Shown here one piece after another: positions 45,484 through 54,725 of a stretch of DNA of 64,000 bases. Source of the DNA: Falsiroseomonas tokyonensis (GTDB lineage: Bacteria > Pseudomonadota > Alphaproteobacteria > Acetobacterales > Acetobacteraceae); NCBI RefSeq assembly GCF_019024325.1, contig NZ_JAFNJS010000003.1:599811-663810 (forward strand), read 5' to 3'. Position numbers and translations under genes: made by a program. The first letter of the stretch is position 1; each line of letters opens with the position of its first letter. The notes beneath the pieces were generated by a model, which saw nothing but the letters and a program-made list of their open reading frames with translations, was not told the origin of the DNA and did no database searches.

Positions 45484-47013
45484 GTGAACTGCACGGTCCG
45501 CGCTGCGCAGTACGTGCGCATGTCGACCGAGCATCAGCAGTACTCGACCGAGAACCAGGCCGACCGGATCCGCGATTACGCGGAGCGCCGCGGCATCGCT
45601 ATCGTCCGTACCTATGCCGACGAGGGCAAGAGCGGGCTGAACATCGGCGGACGTGAGGGGCTGCAGCGGCTCCTCGACGATGTCCGCAGCGGCCGTGTCG
45701 ATTTTGAGCTCATCCTCGTCTACGACGTCAGCCGCTGGGGCCGCTTCCAGGACGCCGACGAGAGCGCCTACTACGAATTCCTCTGCAAGCAGGCCGGCCT
45801 GAAGGTCGTCTACTGCGCCGAGCAATTCGACAATGACGGCTCGCCTGTCGCCACCATCGTCAAGGGCGTCAAGCGTGCCATGGCGGGCGAGTACAGCCGC
45901 GAGCTCTCCACGAAGGTCTTCGCGGGGCAATGCCGCTTGATCGAGCTCGGCTTCCGGCAGGGCGGGGCGGCTGGCTTCGGCCTGCGCCGCGTCCTGCTCG
46001 ACCAGTCCGGCGCGCCCAAGGGCGAGCTGCGCCGCGGCGAGCAAAAGAGTCTGCAGACCGACCGCGTGGTGCTCCGCCCCGGGCCCACCGACGAGGTCGC
46101 CATCGTCGAGGGCATCTACCGCGCCTTCGTCGAGCAGGGCCAAAGCGAGGCGACGATCGCGCGCCGGCTTAACGAGGAGGGCGTTCGCACCGACCTCGGC
46201 CGCCCCTGGACCCGCGGCACGGTCCACCAGATCCTGACGAACGAGAAGTACATCGGCAGCAACGTGTACAACCGCGTCTCGTTCAAGCTGAAGCAGCGGC
46301 GCGTCCGGAACCCGCCGGAGGCCTGGGTGCGACGCTCCGGCGCCTTCGAGGCGGTCGTACCGGCGGAGATGTTCTTTACCGCGCAGGGGATCATCCGCGA
46401 GCGGTCGCGTCGCTTCACCGACGCTGAGATGCTCGACCGCCTCGGCCAGCTCTATCAGGCGCGTGGCTTCCTGTCGGCCATCCTGATCGACGAGGTGGAG
46501 GGGATGCCGTCGTCGAGCGCCTTCGGCCAGCGCTTCGGCAGCCTGATGCGGGCCTACCAGCTGGTGGGCTTCACGCCGGACCGGGACTACCGCTACCTGG
46601 AGACCAACCGCTTCCTGCGCCGGCTTCACCCCGAGGTCGTCCAACGCACCGAGGCGGCGATGCTCGCGCTAGGTGCGCAGATCGAGCGGGATCCGGCGAC
46701 GGACCTGCTGTGGGTGAACGGCGAGTTCAGTGTTTCGTTGATCCTGGCCCGCTGCACGGTGACGCACGGCGGTGCGCTGCGCTGGAAGCTGCGGCTGGAT
46801 ACCGGCCTGTGTCCCGACATCACCGTCGCGGTGCGCCTGGATGCCGCCAACACGGCGGAGCTCGACTACTACCTGCTGCCCTGGATGGACCTGGCGGTGG
46901 AACAGATGAGGCTCGGGGAGCGCAACGGGACGCATCTCGACGGCTACCGGGTGGACGACCTGGCGCCGCTCTACCGCCTCGCCGAGCGCGCGCCAGTTAG
47001 GCGGGCAGCATGA
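45484..47013 (+). CDS. Large serine recombinase
   Basis: About 509 residues. The N-terminal resolvase domain starts AAQYVRMSTEHQQYSTENQA, with the nucleophile Ser in YVRMSTEHQ, and has DVSRWGRFQD later. The recombinase DNA-binding domain is in the middle (GQSEATIARRLNEEGVRTDL, then WTRGTVHQILTNEKYIGSNV). The zinc-ribbon cysteines of classical integrases are not obvious, and the C-terminal half is unusual. GTG 45484 has GAGGA upstream; GTG 45433 is in frame. The stop overlaps the ParB gene (ATGA). Confidence 0.9.
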   Translation: MNCTVRAAQYVRMSTEHQQYSTENQADRIRDYAERRGIAIVRTYADEGKSGLNIGGREGLQRLLDDVRSGRVDFELILVYDVSRWGRFQDADESAYYEFLCKQAGLKVVYCAEQFDNDGSPVATIVKGVKRAMAGEYSRELSTKVFAGQCRLIELGFRQGGAAGFGLRRVLLDQSGAPKGELRRGEQKSLQTDRVVLRPGPTDEVAIVEGIYRAFVEQGQSEATIARRLNEEGVRTDLGRPWTRGTVHQILTNEKYIGSNVYNRVSFKLKQRRVRNPPEAWVRRSGAFEAVVPAEMFFTAQGIIRERSRRFTDAEMLDRLGQLYQARGFLSAILIDEVEGMPSSSAFGQRFGSLMRAYQLVGFTPDRDYRYLETNRFLRRLHPEVVQRTEAAMLALGAQIERDPATDLLWVNGEFSVSLILARCTVTHGGALRWKLRLDTGLCPDITVAVRLDAANTAELDYYLLPWMDLAVEQMRLGERNGTHLDGYRVDDLAPLYRLAERAPVRRAA

Positions 47014-47909
47014 GCGCGGCCTCCTTCTCCGCGCCGGGCCCCGACGCTGAGCGCGTGCAGGACGTGCCAGTCGATCTGATCGACGTCCTCAACCCGCGCG
47101 AGCGCAAGCAGAAGGTCTTCCAGGAGCTCGTTGCGTCGATCAGGCTACTTGGCCTCAAGAAGCCGATCACGGTGACGCAGCGCGGGGACCGCTATCTCTT
47201 GATCTGCGGTCAGGGTCGGGTCGAGGCATTCCGGACGCTTGGGCAGCGCACCATCCCGGCGATCATCGTCGCGTCCTCCGACGAAGACGCCTTCGTCCGT
47301 AGCCTCGTGGAGAACATCGCGAGGCGGGCGCCACGAACGATGGAACAGCTCGAGGCGATCCGCGCCCTGCAACAACGCGGCCACGAACCGCAAGCGATCG
47401 CGCGGAAGACCGGCCTCGATGTCAGCTGGATAAAGGGAGTGCTGACCCTGCTGGATCGGGGCGAGGAGCGCCTGCTGATCGCGGTGGAGGACCACAGGAT
47501 TCCCATCACCACGGCAATCGCCATCGCGGGCGCGGGCAGCGAGGAGGTGCAGCAGGTGCTCCAGGCGGCCTACGAGAGCGGCGACCTGCGCGGCCGCAAG
47601 CTGCTCGCTGCGCGCCGCCTCATTGAGGTGCGCGGTCTCTACGGCAAGGCGACCGGCCGCGCCGGCGCGGCCAGGCCAAAGGGCGCGAGGTTCAGCTCGG
47701 CGGTCCTCGTCCGTGCCTACAACAAGGAGGTCGAGCGGCAGAAGCAGCTGATCCGGAAGGCCGACCTGGTCGAGCAGCGCCTGGCCTTCCTGGCGGCCGC
47801 GCTCGGGGGGCTGCTGCGGGACGAGCACTTCGTTGACTTGCTACGGGCGGAGGGCCTGCCGACGCTGCCCAAGGCGATCGACGAGCTGGTGCGCGGCAGG
47901 TCCGGGTGA
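47010..47909 (+). CDS. ParB/RepB-like partition protein 1
   Basis: 299 residues. The N-terminal ParB/Srx-type nuclease-like domain covers about 15-110: IDVLNPRERKQKVFQELVAS, GQGRVEAFRTLG, and the box VENIARRAPRT close to the ENIAR motif. The HTH part (IARKTGLDVSWIKGVLTLLD) follows, then a RepB-style helical C-terminus. No ParA ATPase is next to it. Together with a recombinase this suggests a role in DNA binding or regulation rather than classical partition. Confidence 0.85.
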   Translation: MSAASFSAPGPDAERVQDVPVDLIDVLNPRERKQKVFQELVASIRLLGLKKPITVTQRGDRYLLICGQGRVEAFRTLGQRTIPAIIVASSDEDAFVRSLVENIARRAPRTMEQLEAIRALQQRGHEPQAIARKTGLDVSWIKGVLTLLDRGEERLLIAVEDHRIPITTAIAIAGAGSEEVQQVLQAAYESGDLRGRKLLAARRLIEVRGLYGKATGRAGAARPKGARFSSAVLVRAYNKEVERQKQLIRKADLVEQRLAFLAAALGGLLRDEHFVDLLRAEGLPTLPKAIDELVRGRSG

Positions 47910-47928
47910 CGGCCGGGCGGAGACGACG

Positions 47929-48822
47929 ATGACGAACCTGACCGAGGCCTTCGACCGCGACATCCTCCACCTCACCCTCGACCGGCTGCTGCCGTCGCGC
48001 CTCCTGGGCAAGGACGTTCCGAGGTCGCGGAAGTTCGAGCAGATCCGGGTGTCGATGCAGGAGATCGGCCTGATTGAGCCGTTGTCGGTCACGCAGCCGG
48101 ACGCGCGGAGCGGGCTGTGCGCGGTGCTCGACGGCCACCTCCGCCTGGCCGCCGCGCGAGCGCTCGGCTGGCCCAAGATTGCCTGCCTCCTGTCGCGCGA
48201 CGACGAGGGGTATACGTACAACAAGCGGGTGAACCGGCTTGCGACGGTGCAGGAGCATTTCATGATCCTGCGCGCGCTGGAGCGCGGCGTGTCGGAAGAG
48301 CGGCTGGCTCGCGCGCTTGACCTCGACATCGACACCATCCGCCGGAAGCGCGACCTGCTGGCCGGTATCTGCCCAGAGGCGGTGGAGCTGCTGAAGGAGG
48401 CACACTTCCACCAGGACGTCACGCGGCACCTGCGCAAGATGAAGCCCGCCCGCCAGATCGAGTGCGCCGAGCTGATGCTGAGCGTCAACAACTTCTCTGC
48501 GACCTACGCCGAGGCGCTGCTAGCCGCGACGCCAGCGGCCCATCTGGTCGATCCCGCCCAGCCGAAGAAGGTACGCGGCCTGTCCATGGATCAGATCGCG
48601 CGCATGGAGCAGGAAATGTCGCTCGTCCAGTCGCGCTTCAAGGCGATCGAGCAGACCTACAACCGGAACGTGATGCAGCTCGTGCTGGCGCGGGGCTACG
48701 TGGCGAAGCTGCTCGGCAATGACGCCGTCGCGCGCTGGCTCGGCCGGCACCAGCCGGAGGTGCGGGACGAGTTCCGCGCCATCGTGTCGGCGGCGACGTT
48801 GGACGAGGAGACGCCGCGATAA
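47929..48822 (+). CDS. ParB/RepB-like partition protein 2
   Basis: 297 residues. The ParB-like N-terminus (QIRVSMQEIGLIEPLSVTQP, CAVLDGHLRLAAARALGW) has no ENIAR-type box; VNRLATVQEHFMIL takes its place. The HTH region is SEERLARALDLDIDTIRRKR. The C-terminal helical domain (IEQTYNRNVMQLVLARGYVA) resembles the RepB C-terminal family. It differs from its upstream neighbour throughout, so the two are not a recent duplication. GGGCGGAGA precedes ATG 47929. Confidence 0.85.
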   Translation: MTNLTEAFDRDILHLTLDRLLPSRLLGKDVPRSRKFEQIRVSMQEIGLIEPLSVTQPDARSGLCAVLDGHLRLAAARALGWPKIACLLSRDDEGYTYNKRVNRLATVQEHFMILRALERGVSEERLARALDLDIDTIRRKRDLLAGICPEAVELLKEAHFHQDVTRHLRKMKPARQIECAELMLSVNNFSATYAEALLAATPAAHLVDPAQPKKVRGLSMDQIARMEQEMSLVQSRFKAIEQTYNRNVMQLVLARGYVAKLLGNDAVARWLGRHQPEVRDEFRAIVSAATLDEETPR

Positions 48823-49255
48823 TCGACGCTCGATCGCGCTCGCACGTCGGATTTGCGATGGACCGACACTGACTTAGCCGGCCACCTTGCTGGCGACGGG
48901 GACCCGGACCCTTCAAGCGCGGGGACCGCCGGAGACGCCGCACGAGGGGCGGATCAATGGCGGTGGTGGGGATGGCGGCGAACCCGCTGGTGCCCACCAG
49001 GCTGGCCGCCATAGGGCCGGCCGAGAAGGATGGGGCGTGCCCGGTTGGCTCTGCTGCCGGGCACGCCCATCCACCTAGCATCCTGCGTAGCACCGCGATG
49101 ACGCTACCCTCGCCGACCAGCAGCAGCAGCACGATGGCCGCCAGCACGACCTCGATCCGCCCGAGCCGTTCGTTGGCCTGCTTCCACCGCTCGGCGCAGA
49201 CCGCCTCGCGCACGGCGAGCTTCGTCGCCACGTAGTCCTTGCCCCTGGCCTGCAC
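48638..49255 (-). CDS. Small membrane phage protein (holin/XhlA-like), 3' end uncertain
   Basis: From GTG 49255: KLAVREAVCAERWKQANERL, then one hydrophobic helix (VVLAAIVLLLLVGEGSVIAV), the topology of XhlA-like or holin-type phage proteins. After MLGGW the frame stays open to 48638, entering the opposite strand of the RepB-like gene, and becomes Arg/Pro-rich. The true protein probably ends early, and a second small ORF from ATG 49012 (MAASLVGTSGFAAIPTTAID) is shared with prophage 1. Confidence 0.4.
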   Translation of the reverse strand: MQARGKDYVATKLAVREAVCAERWKQANERLGRIEVVLAAIVLLLLVGEGSVIAVLRRMLGGWACPAAEPTGHAPSFSAGPMAASLVGTSGFAAIPTTAIDPPLVRRLRRSPRLKGPGPRRQQGGRLSQCRSIANPTCERDRASIIAASPRPTSPPTRWRGTRPAPPAGAGRASARRRHCRAASPRSPAPARAASRSGCRSARSP

Positions 49256-49270
49256 GACGTTCTCTCAAGC

Positions 49271-51103
49271 TCACGAGATCCGCCGCTTCGTCACCTGCAC
49301 CGCCAACGGCGCCGCGGCCAAGTCCACCGTCGACGCGCTGACGTTCCGCGCCGTCACGCGCACGCTGTTGTTCGACCACACATGGCAGTCCAGCACGAAG
49401 GCGATGCTGCTCGTGTCGAGCGACGCGTCGGCGAAGTCGCCCCGGCGGGCGCCCGGGACCGTGACGTCGACGTTGGCCGTCGCGCCGGGGCCAAGGCTCG
49501 GCAGGTCCCAGTTGGTCTCCAGCGCCAGCGTCCGTGTCCCCGCCGGCACTGAGGGGCAGCCGTAGAGCACCGCCGGCGCGTCCTCCGGCAGGCCGTAGAG
49601 CCGCAGCGCCTCGAGCTCGATCTGCCCGTCGAAGCCGATGATGCCGATCTGCGCGAAGGCGACGCCTGCGCCGAGCCGCACCGTCTGCCGCCGGTTGAGC
49701 GAACTGTCCTGCATCACCGCACCCGCCTGCCAGCTCTTCGAGGGGGTGTCCCACTGCACCGTGGTGCCGGAGGCCAGCACGTCCTGCGGCTGGTTCTCCC
49801 GCACCGTGCCAGCGCCGTCGAAGCAGCGGACGCAGAGCCGCCCGCCATCGGCGCCGCCGACCAGCCAGTGCGCCAGCGCGAATTCCTTCGCGTGCGTGGT
49901 CTGCACCACGAAGGCGACGCCACGGTTGGCGTTGAGCAACAGCCCCCGCCCGGTCGCGGCGATACCGTCGAGCCCGTTCCAGGACAGCGCCGCCATGGTG
50001 GTCTCGGTGGTGGTGGAGGTCGCGATGATGCAGGCGCCCTCCACGCCGATCTCGGTGTTGCTTTGGCGGAAGGCCGCGGCGCGCAGGTTCGGGAGGTTCG
50101 CCAGCAGCCGCGTCAGCCGCGACGCCGGCGCGCGGTGGCGGTTGTAGACCGCGTTGCCGGCGCGGGTTGCGGTCGCGGTGTAGTCGATGCCGATGGCGTA
50201 GGTCTGCGCCCAGGCGATCTCGTACTCGCAGTCGGTCGCTGCCCCGGTGTGCCGCGCCGCGATCGGCGAGCAGGCCTCCATGCGCATCCCCCGCGCGATG
50301 ATCGCGGTGCCGCCCGTCTCGTTCAGGAAGGGGATGGCGACGTTCGGGTCGAGCTGACGGAGCTCGAAATTCGGCCCGTCGAAGATGTGGCGGTTGTGGT
50401 TGTTGTAGGCCCCGGCCTGGCGCGAGAAGCGCACCCCGAAGCGGTCGAGGGTCGGGTTGATTCCGGTCGCGCAGGCGAAATGGCCGCCATAGTAGCGGAT
50501 CGAGGTGTTCCAGGCCGTGGCGGTGGCACAGTGGGCGTCGAGCCCGTAGCGGTTGTTCAGGATGCGGCCGAGGATCAGCGTCGTGTCCTCGAAGCCGCGC
50601 CCATCGCCCAGCGTCCGCAGTCCGATCGTGAAGCCCGAGACCAGGCGGAGGTCGAGCAGCGAGGAGTCGAGGTTGCGCGCGAGGATGCCGATGTCGGCCT
50701 CGCTCGCCCAGTCTGACTGGATCTGCCGGGTGACCTGCAGGTTGAGATAGAGCTTCTCGCCGTTGCGGGTGGTGCCGCCGTCGCCCAGCGTCAGCACGGT
50801 GGCCGGCGCGTTGGTGGCGCCGGTGTACTGGATCACCCCCTGCATGATCAGCCCACGCGCACCACCGCCGAGCGTGACGCCGGCATCGACGTTCCAGGTG
50901 CCGGGCGGGATGACGGCGAACTTCCCGTCCGCTGCGGCGCGGTCGAAGCAGGCCTGGATGGCGACGCGGTCGTTGGCGGCGCCATCGCCGAGGCCGCCGA
51001 AGTCGCGCGGCAGCACCGCCTCGCGGTCGCGCAGGTACTTCGCGAGGTCGGTCTTGGAGATGTTCTGACCGAGGACCATCAGGTCGTCGATGCGGGCGGC
51101 CAT
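49271..51103 (-). CDS. Tailspike/receptor-binding protein (prophage 2)
   Basis: A 610-residue protein. Its N-terminus (LRDREAVLPRDFGGLGDGAA, PPGTWNVDAG) begins a pectate-lyase-superfamily parallel beta-helix that makes up most of the molecule. The C-terminal 147 residues (from MQDSSLNRRQTVRLGAG) form a separate domain found alone downstream of the stop in prophage 1. The start at ATG 51103 has AGGAGG four bases away. It probably binds or degrades a surface glycan. Confidence 0.82.
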   Translation of the reverse strand: MAARIDDLMVLGQNISKTDLAKYLRDREAVLPRDFGGLGDGAANDRVAIQACFDRAAADGKFAVIPPGTWNVDAGVTLGGGARGLIMQGVIQYTGATNAPATVLTLGDGGTTRNGEKLYLNLQVTRQIQSDWASEADIGILARNLDSSLLDLRLVSGFTIGLRTLGDGRGFEDTTLILGRILNNRYGLDAHCATATAWNTSIRYYGGHFACATGINPTLDRFGVRFSRQAGAYNNHNRHIFDGPNFELRQLDPNVAIPFLNETGGTAIIARGMRMEACSPIAARHTGAATDCEYEIAWAQTYAIGIDYTATATRAGNAVYNRHRAPASRLTRLLANLPNLRAAAFRQSNTEIGVEGACIIATSTTTETTMAALSWNGLDGIAATGRGLLLNANRGVAFVVQTTHAKEFALAHWLVGGADGGRLCVRCFDGAGTVRENQPQDVLASGTTVQWDTPSKSWQAGAVMQDSSLNRRQTVRLGAGVAFAQIGIIGFDGQIELEALRLYGLPEDAPAVLYGCPSVPAGTRTLALETNWDLPSLGPGATANVDVTVPGARRGDFADASLDTSSIAFVLDCHVWSNNSVRVTARNVSASTVDLAAAPLAVQVTKRRIS

Positions 51104-51111
51104 GTCGCCTC

Positions 51112-53112
51112 CTACAGCGCGGTCGCAGTGACGGGCCCGACGAGGGCCGAGACGTTCCCCTCGGCGGAGACGGCGCGGAGCCAGTACCAGCGGGTCTGGC
51201 CGGCGGTGAGGCCGGTGCGGTCCCAGGGCAGCGCGGTGGGCTCGGTGGCCAGCTTCACGGCCGCAGCCAGGCTGTTGCTGCTGGCCTCGAACACCTGCAG
51301 GCGCACCGCCTCGGCGGGGAACCCGCCGGACAGCCGCACCCCGCCGGTGATGCCGAGCGCGGCGGGCGCGGTGACGGCGCCAGAGATGGCCGCCTCCCGC
51401 CAGCCCGACACCGCCCCGCTGCGGGCCACCGCGCGCGCCCGGAAGGCGGTCGGCTCGGTGGTGGGGATCGAGGCCGCAGTCGCGCCCAGGGCGCCACCGT
51501 AGCCCTGCCAGGTGGCGACGGAGGCGGGGCGGAACTCCAGTTCGTAGCCGGCGAGATACGCGCTGCCGACCGCGGACCACGACACGCCGAGAGCGGCGAA
51601 GGTGCTGCCGGTGGGCGTCTCCACCGCAATCGAGGCCGTGGCGGCGATGACCCCGGGGTTCGGCAGCACCACGGAGGGGCTGTCGCCGGCGGCGCGCTCG
51701 TCCACCGCCGGGTTCCAGTCCCAAACGGCGGGGTCCTCCTCCGAGAGGGTGAGGTCCACGCCGCCGTCCGGCGACAGCCGCCAGCCGGTCACGCGCGCCG
51801 GGAAGGGTCCAACCCGGTCGAGGGCGACGGTCACGCCGTCCCAGGGCCGCAGCCGCAGGGCCGAGAGGTTGGCCGGGAAGGCCACCTCACGCTGGCGGCG
51901 GATCCGTTCGAGCTCGGCCTTCATCAGGCGCTGGACGGTCGCGACCGAGGTGGTCAGCGGGTACTCGAGGTCGCGGTAGATCGCCTCGCCGCCGTCCTCG
52001 GCCACGTAGTTCGAGGCCAGCAGCGGCGGGGCATCGGTCGGCTGCCAGTTCTTCGCCGGGTCGACGTAGACCGCGCGCACCCCGTTGAAGAGATCCCGCC
52101 GCGGCCGGCTGCCCTGGATGGTCACGTCGCCCCGGAGATCATCCGAGGTGAGCGTCGCCGCGGGCAGCGCCGGCCCACCGGCATGGATGAAGAACCGCCC
52201 GCCCGAGACGACCAGCGCGCCGGCCATAGCGGCGACGAGCTTGCGGGTGATGGCGATCTTGCCCTCGCCGAGCGAGACGCGGCCGTTCACCGTGTAGCGG
52301 CGCTCGGTGACGCCGGCCCGGGTGCCGATCAGCTCGTCGCAGATGTTGGCCGCGGCGATGAGGGCGGGGATGTCGATGTCGTCCCAGGACGCCTTCCAGC
52401 CGAAGGGCGCGGTCAGGTACCAGGCGAGGCACAGCGCCGGGTTGTCCGACCAGCCCGTCGCGCCCGTGCGCGGGTCGAGGATCGTGTCGGCGCCTTCGAC
52501 CAGCGCGGCGATGTTGGGCGGGCCGGAGGGGAAGGCCTCCGCCGTGATCTTGAGCCGCACGGCGACATAGGCGCGGCCGCGTCCGCGGTGCTCGGCGGTC
52601 CACTTGCCGCTGGTCTCGGCGATCAGGTTGGCGTTCGCGGCCTGGTCGGGGTCGCCGAGGTGGCGATCGACGCGCACCAGGCCGGCGAACTTCGAATCGG
52701 TGGCCAGTGTGTCACCGAGCCAGAGGTCGCCGATGGCGCGGACGCGGTGCGCGGCGAGGACGATGACGGCGTAGAACCAGCCATCGGCGCGGCCGGCGTC
52801 GTCGGTCGCCGAGTGGATGAAGACGATCGGCCCGCCGACCTTGCAGCGGCCGAAGACGATCTGGTGCTCGGTGATCGGCTGGCGGAAGGACTGCGTGCGG
52901 CCGGCGCCGGGCGCACTCGGATCGTCGCCCGGGCGCAGCGCGGTGGAGGACGTCGGCGCGGTCGGGCGCTTGGCCGGAAAGACCGAGGCGCCGATGGTCG
53001 AGACGACGAAGGCAGCGCCGGCGCCGACAATCGCGCCGATGATGCCGCCGCCGACCGCGGCGGAGGCGACCCCGCCGGCGACGACGGCGATCAGCGGAAC
53101 GGCGGCGGGCAT
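51112..53112 (-). CDS. Tail-tip/host-specificity protein (prophage 2)
   Basis: A 666-residue tail-tip (J/GTA gp15-like) protein. The Gly/Ala-rich N-terminus (VAGGVASAAVGGGIIGAIVG) looks membrane-active. The central part contains GRRYTVNG-like and PRRDLFNGVRAVYVDPAKNW; the C-terminus has fibronectin-like repeats (VSWSAVGSAYLAGYELEFRP, then TRWYWLRAVSAEGNVSA). Position after the peptidase-like gene and before the tailspike fits the GTA tail order. Its C-terminal 395 residues are duplicated in the prophage 1 chimera. Confidence 0.85.
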   Translation of the reverse strand: MPAAVPLIAVVAGGVASAAVGGGIIGAIVGAGAAFVVSTIGASVFPAKRPTAPTSSTALRPGDDPSAPGAGRTQSFRQPITEHQIVFGRCKVGGPIVFIHSATDDAGRADGWFYAVIVLAAHRVRAIGDLWLGDTLATDSKFAGLVRVDRHLGDPDQAANANLIAETSGKWTAEHRGRGRAYVAVRLKITAEAFPSGPPNIAALVEGADTILDPRTGATGWSDNPALCLAWYLTAPFGWKASWDDIDIPALIAAANICDELIGTRAGVTERRYTVNGRVSLGEGKIAITRKLVAAMAGALVVSGGRFFIHAGGPALPAATLTSDDLRGDVTIQGSRPRRDLFNGVRAVYVDPAKNWQPTDAPPLLASNYVAEDGGEAIYRDLEYPLTTSVATVQRLMKAELERIRRQREVAFPANLSALRLRPWDGVTVALDRVGPFPARVTGWRLSPDGGVDLTLSEEDPAVWDWNPAVDERAAGDSPSVVLPNPGVIAATASIAVETPTGSTFAALGVSWSAVGSAYLAGYELEFRPASVATWQGYGGALGATAASIPTTEPTAFRARAVARSGAVSGWREAAISGAVTAPAALGITGGVRLSGGFPAEAVRLQVFEASSNSLAAAVKLATEPTALPWDRTGLTAGQTRWYWLRAVSAEGNVSALVGPVTATAL

Positions 53113-53113
53113 G

Positions 53114-53467
53114 TCAGCCGATCCTCCAGGCGATGGTGCAGAGGATGATCGGCGCGCGGACCAGGCTGCGCGGTCCGACGAAGGCGACGCGACCGGCGTC
53201 GAGCACCACGCCGAGGCGGTCGGGATCGGGCGCGAGGACGATGTCGCCCATGCGAGCCAGCAGCGGCGGCATGCGCGGAAAGCCAGCGCTGTCGGCGGTG
53301 GCCACGAGGTCGGGCTGCACCTGGAAGGCGGGCCGCTCTCCCGTCATCGCCTCCACCGCGGCCAGCGCGAAGCGACCGCAGTTCCAGCGATGGGCGTCGA
53401 AGGGGCGCGTCTCCACCGCCGACAGCAGCGCTGCCAGCCGCACCGCCCAGTCCGGCCGCCGCGTCAC
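53114..53467 (-). CDS. DUF6950-like phage protein, possible NlpC/P60-type peptidase
   Basis: A 117-residue protein in the slot where GTA-like tails encode a cell-wall peptidase. HRWNCGRFALAAVEAMTGER has a Cys at the start of a helix, as in NlpC/P60 nucleophiles. A clear second catalytic residue is not evident. The DUF6950 name is from memory. It overlaps the upstream gene by four bases. It probably acts at the tail tip during entry. Confidence 0.65.
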   Translation of the reverse strand: MTRRPDWAVRLAALLSAVETRPFDAHRWNCGRFALAAVEAMTGERPAFQVQPDLVATADSAGFPRMPPLLARMGDIVLAPDPDRLGVVLDAGRVAFVGPRSLVRAPIILCTIAWRIG

Positions 53468-54039
53468 TGGGCCGGCAGCCGGATCTCCGCCTCCTGCAGG
53501 GCGGGGACGTACTCAAAGAAACGGTCGCCGGGATACTCGGCCTGCTGGTCGGCGTCGGTGTAGCGGCGCACCTCGGCGCGCTCGAGGTCGACGAGCCGGC
53601 TCTCGCAGGTGAGCGCGACGCGGGGCTCGGCGCCGTCGGTCACCTCCATCGTGTCCATCAGCCCGGCCCAGAGCGGGAACGGGTCGGCGACGAAGGTGCC
53701 CTCCGCGTCAAGTAGCGCGCCCCACAGCCGGGCCGGGCGCAGCCGAAAGCTCCGCTCGGCGAGGGCGATGTCCACCACCTCCTGCGGCACCGGGGACAGG
53801 GCAAGGGTCAGCCGCACGGCGCGGAGCTCGACCGTCTCCTCGACCTCGCCGACCGCGCCGATCGAGCCCACGCCCTCGAACACCTTCCCCGCCCAGTGCA
53901 GCTGGCCGAGCCCGGTCCAGGCGCGGAAGGGGCCGGAGGCGAAGTCGAGCTCGACCAGCACCACCGGTGCCGCGACCGGCGAGGTGGCGGAGGCGGCCGC
54001 GTGCGGCGACAGCCGCGGTGTGCCGTGCGTGTCGGGCAT
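53464..54039 (-). CDS. Phage tail-tip assembly protein (DUF2163-position)
   Basis: A 191-residue protein: VVLVELDFASGPFRAWTGLG, then FEGVGSIGAVGEVEETVELR and CESRLVDLERAEVRRYTDAD. The position between the distal-tail protein and the peptidase-like gene equals the DUF2163 (gp13) slot of gene transfer agents, and the hub-like sequence agrees. ATG 54039 overlaps the preceding stop by one base (TGATG). Confidence 0.65.
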   Translation of the reverse strand: MPDTHGTPRLSPHAAASATSPVAAPVVLVELDFASGPFRAWTGLGQLHWAGKVFEGVGSIGAVGEVEETVELRAVRLTLALSPVPQEVVDIALAERSFRLRPARLWGALLDAEGTFVADPFPLWAGLMDTMEVTDGAEPRVALTCESRLVDLERAEVRRYTDADQQAEYPGDRFFEYVPALQEAEIRLPAQ

Positions 54040-54725
54040 CACAGCGCCTCCTCGAGGCGGATGGTGATGGCGGTGAAGCGCCCCGGCCGGGTCGAGTTGG
54101 CGGCCTCGTCGTCGGAGACCAGGCGCATGGCGACGGTGGGCCTGGTCAGCACTAGCGGCTGGTTGATCAGCAGCGCCTCGCGCAGCGGCGGTGCGATCGG
54201 GATGGTGGCGGTGCCGGCGCCGGAGGCGGTCACCGTCTCGGTCGCGATGTAGAGCCGCCCGGCCAAGCCGATGAGGTCGCCCGCGCCGACCGCGACAGCG
54301 TTCGGCCACCAGCCCTGGGTCTGGATCGCGAGCGCCCCACGCGGCGCGCCTGCCGCCAGCGCCGGGTTCCCCGAGCCGACCACGAAGCCGGTGCCGTCGG
54401 TGAAGATGGTGGCGTCGGAGTAGGAGAACGGCCCGCTCGGCACGTCGCCCTGCACCCGCGGATCGCCGGTGCGGAACTCGCGCCGCCAGTCCCAGATGCG
54501 AACAGTGTTCACCGAGCCGGCCAGCGCGGCGAGCAGTCCTTCGAGCAGGCCCGCGCGCACACGGTCGAGCGGATCGAACGTCGCCTGCGCCACCCAGCGC
54601 GCGCCCTCGCGGCGGAGCACCTGGGTGGCGCGGGTGACCGGCGAGACGAAGCGGGTGGTGTTGTGCTGCAGGTAGAAGGTCAGCCGCGTCGGGCGCAGCG
54701 CCTCCGGCCAGGCGTATTCGGTCAT
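54039..54725 (-). CDS. Phage distal-tail protein (gp12-position)
   Basis: A 228-residue protein (MTEYAWPEALRPTRLTFYLQ...; TRATQVLRREGARWVAQATF). It has the feel of a tail hub subunit: beta-rich, with the motif RIWDWRREFRTGDPRV. It occupies the place after the tape measure where GTA-type tails have a DUF2460-like protein. The start overlaps the tape-measure stop by four bases. Assignment is mainly by position. Confidence 0.65.
   Translation of the reverse strand: MTEYAWPEALRPTRLTFYLQHNTTRFVSPVTRATQVLRREGARWVAQATFDPLDRVRAGLLEGLLAALAGSVNTVRIWDWRREFRTGDPRVQGDVPSGPFSYSDATIFTDGTGFVVGSGNPALAAGAPRGALAIQTQGWWPNAVAVGAGDLIGLAGRLYIATETVTASGAGTATIPIAPPLREALLINQPLVLTRPTVAMRLVSDDEAANSTRPGRFTAITIRLEEAL

Larger units (their letters stand above)
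45484..48822 (+). mobile_element. Serine recombinase-ParB-RepB cassette
   Basis: Three tightly packed plus-strand genes: a large serine recombinase and two different ParB/RepB-like proteins. The first two overlap by four bases and the third follows after 19 bp. It abuts prophage 2 convergently, and the prophage's last frame runs antisense into the third gene. It may be an independent element or the integration module of the prophage. Confidence 0.6.

Noticed and set aside
45010..46644. 544-codon frame antisense to the serine recombinase
   Set aside because: The plus strand has the resolvase and recombinase motifs; the antisense product is repetitive.
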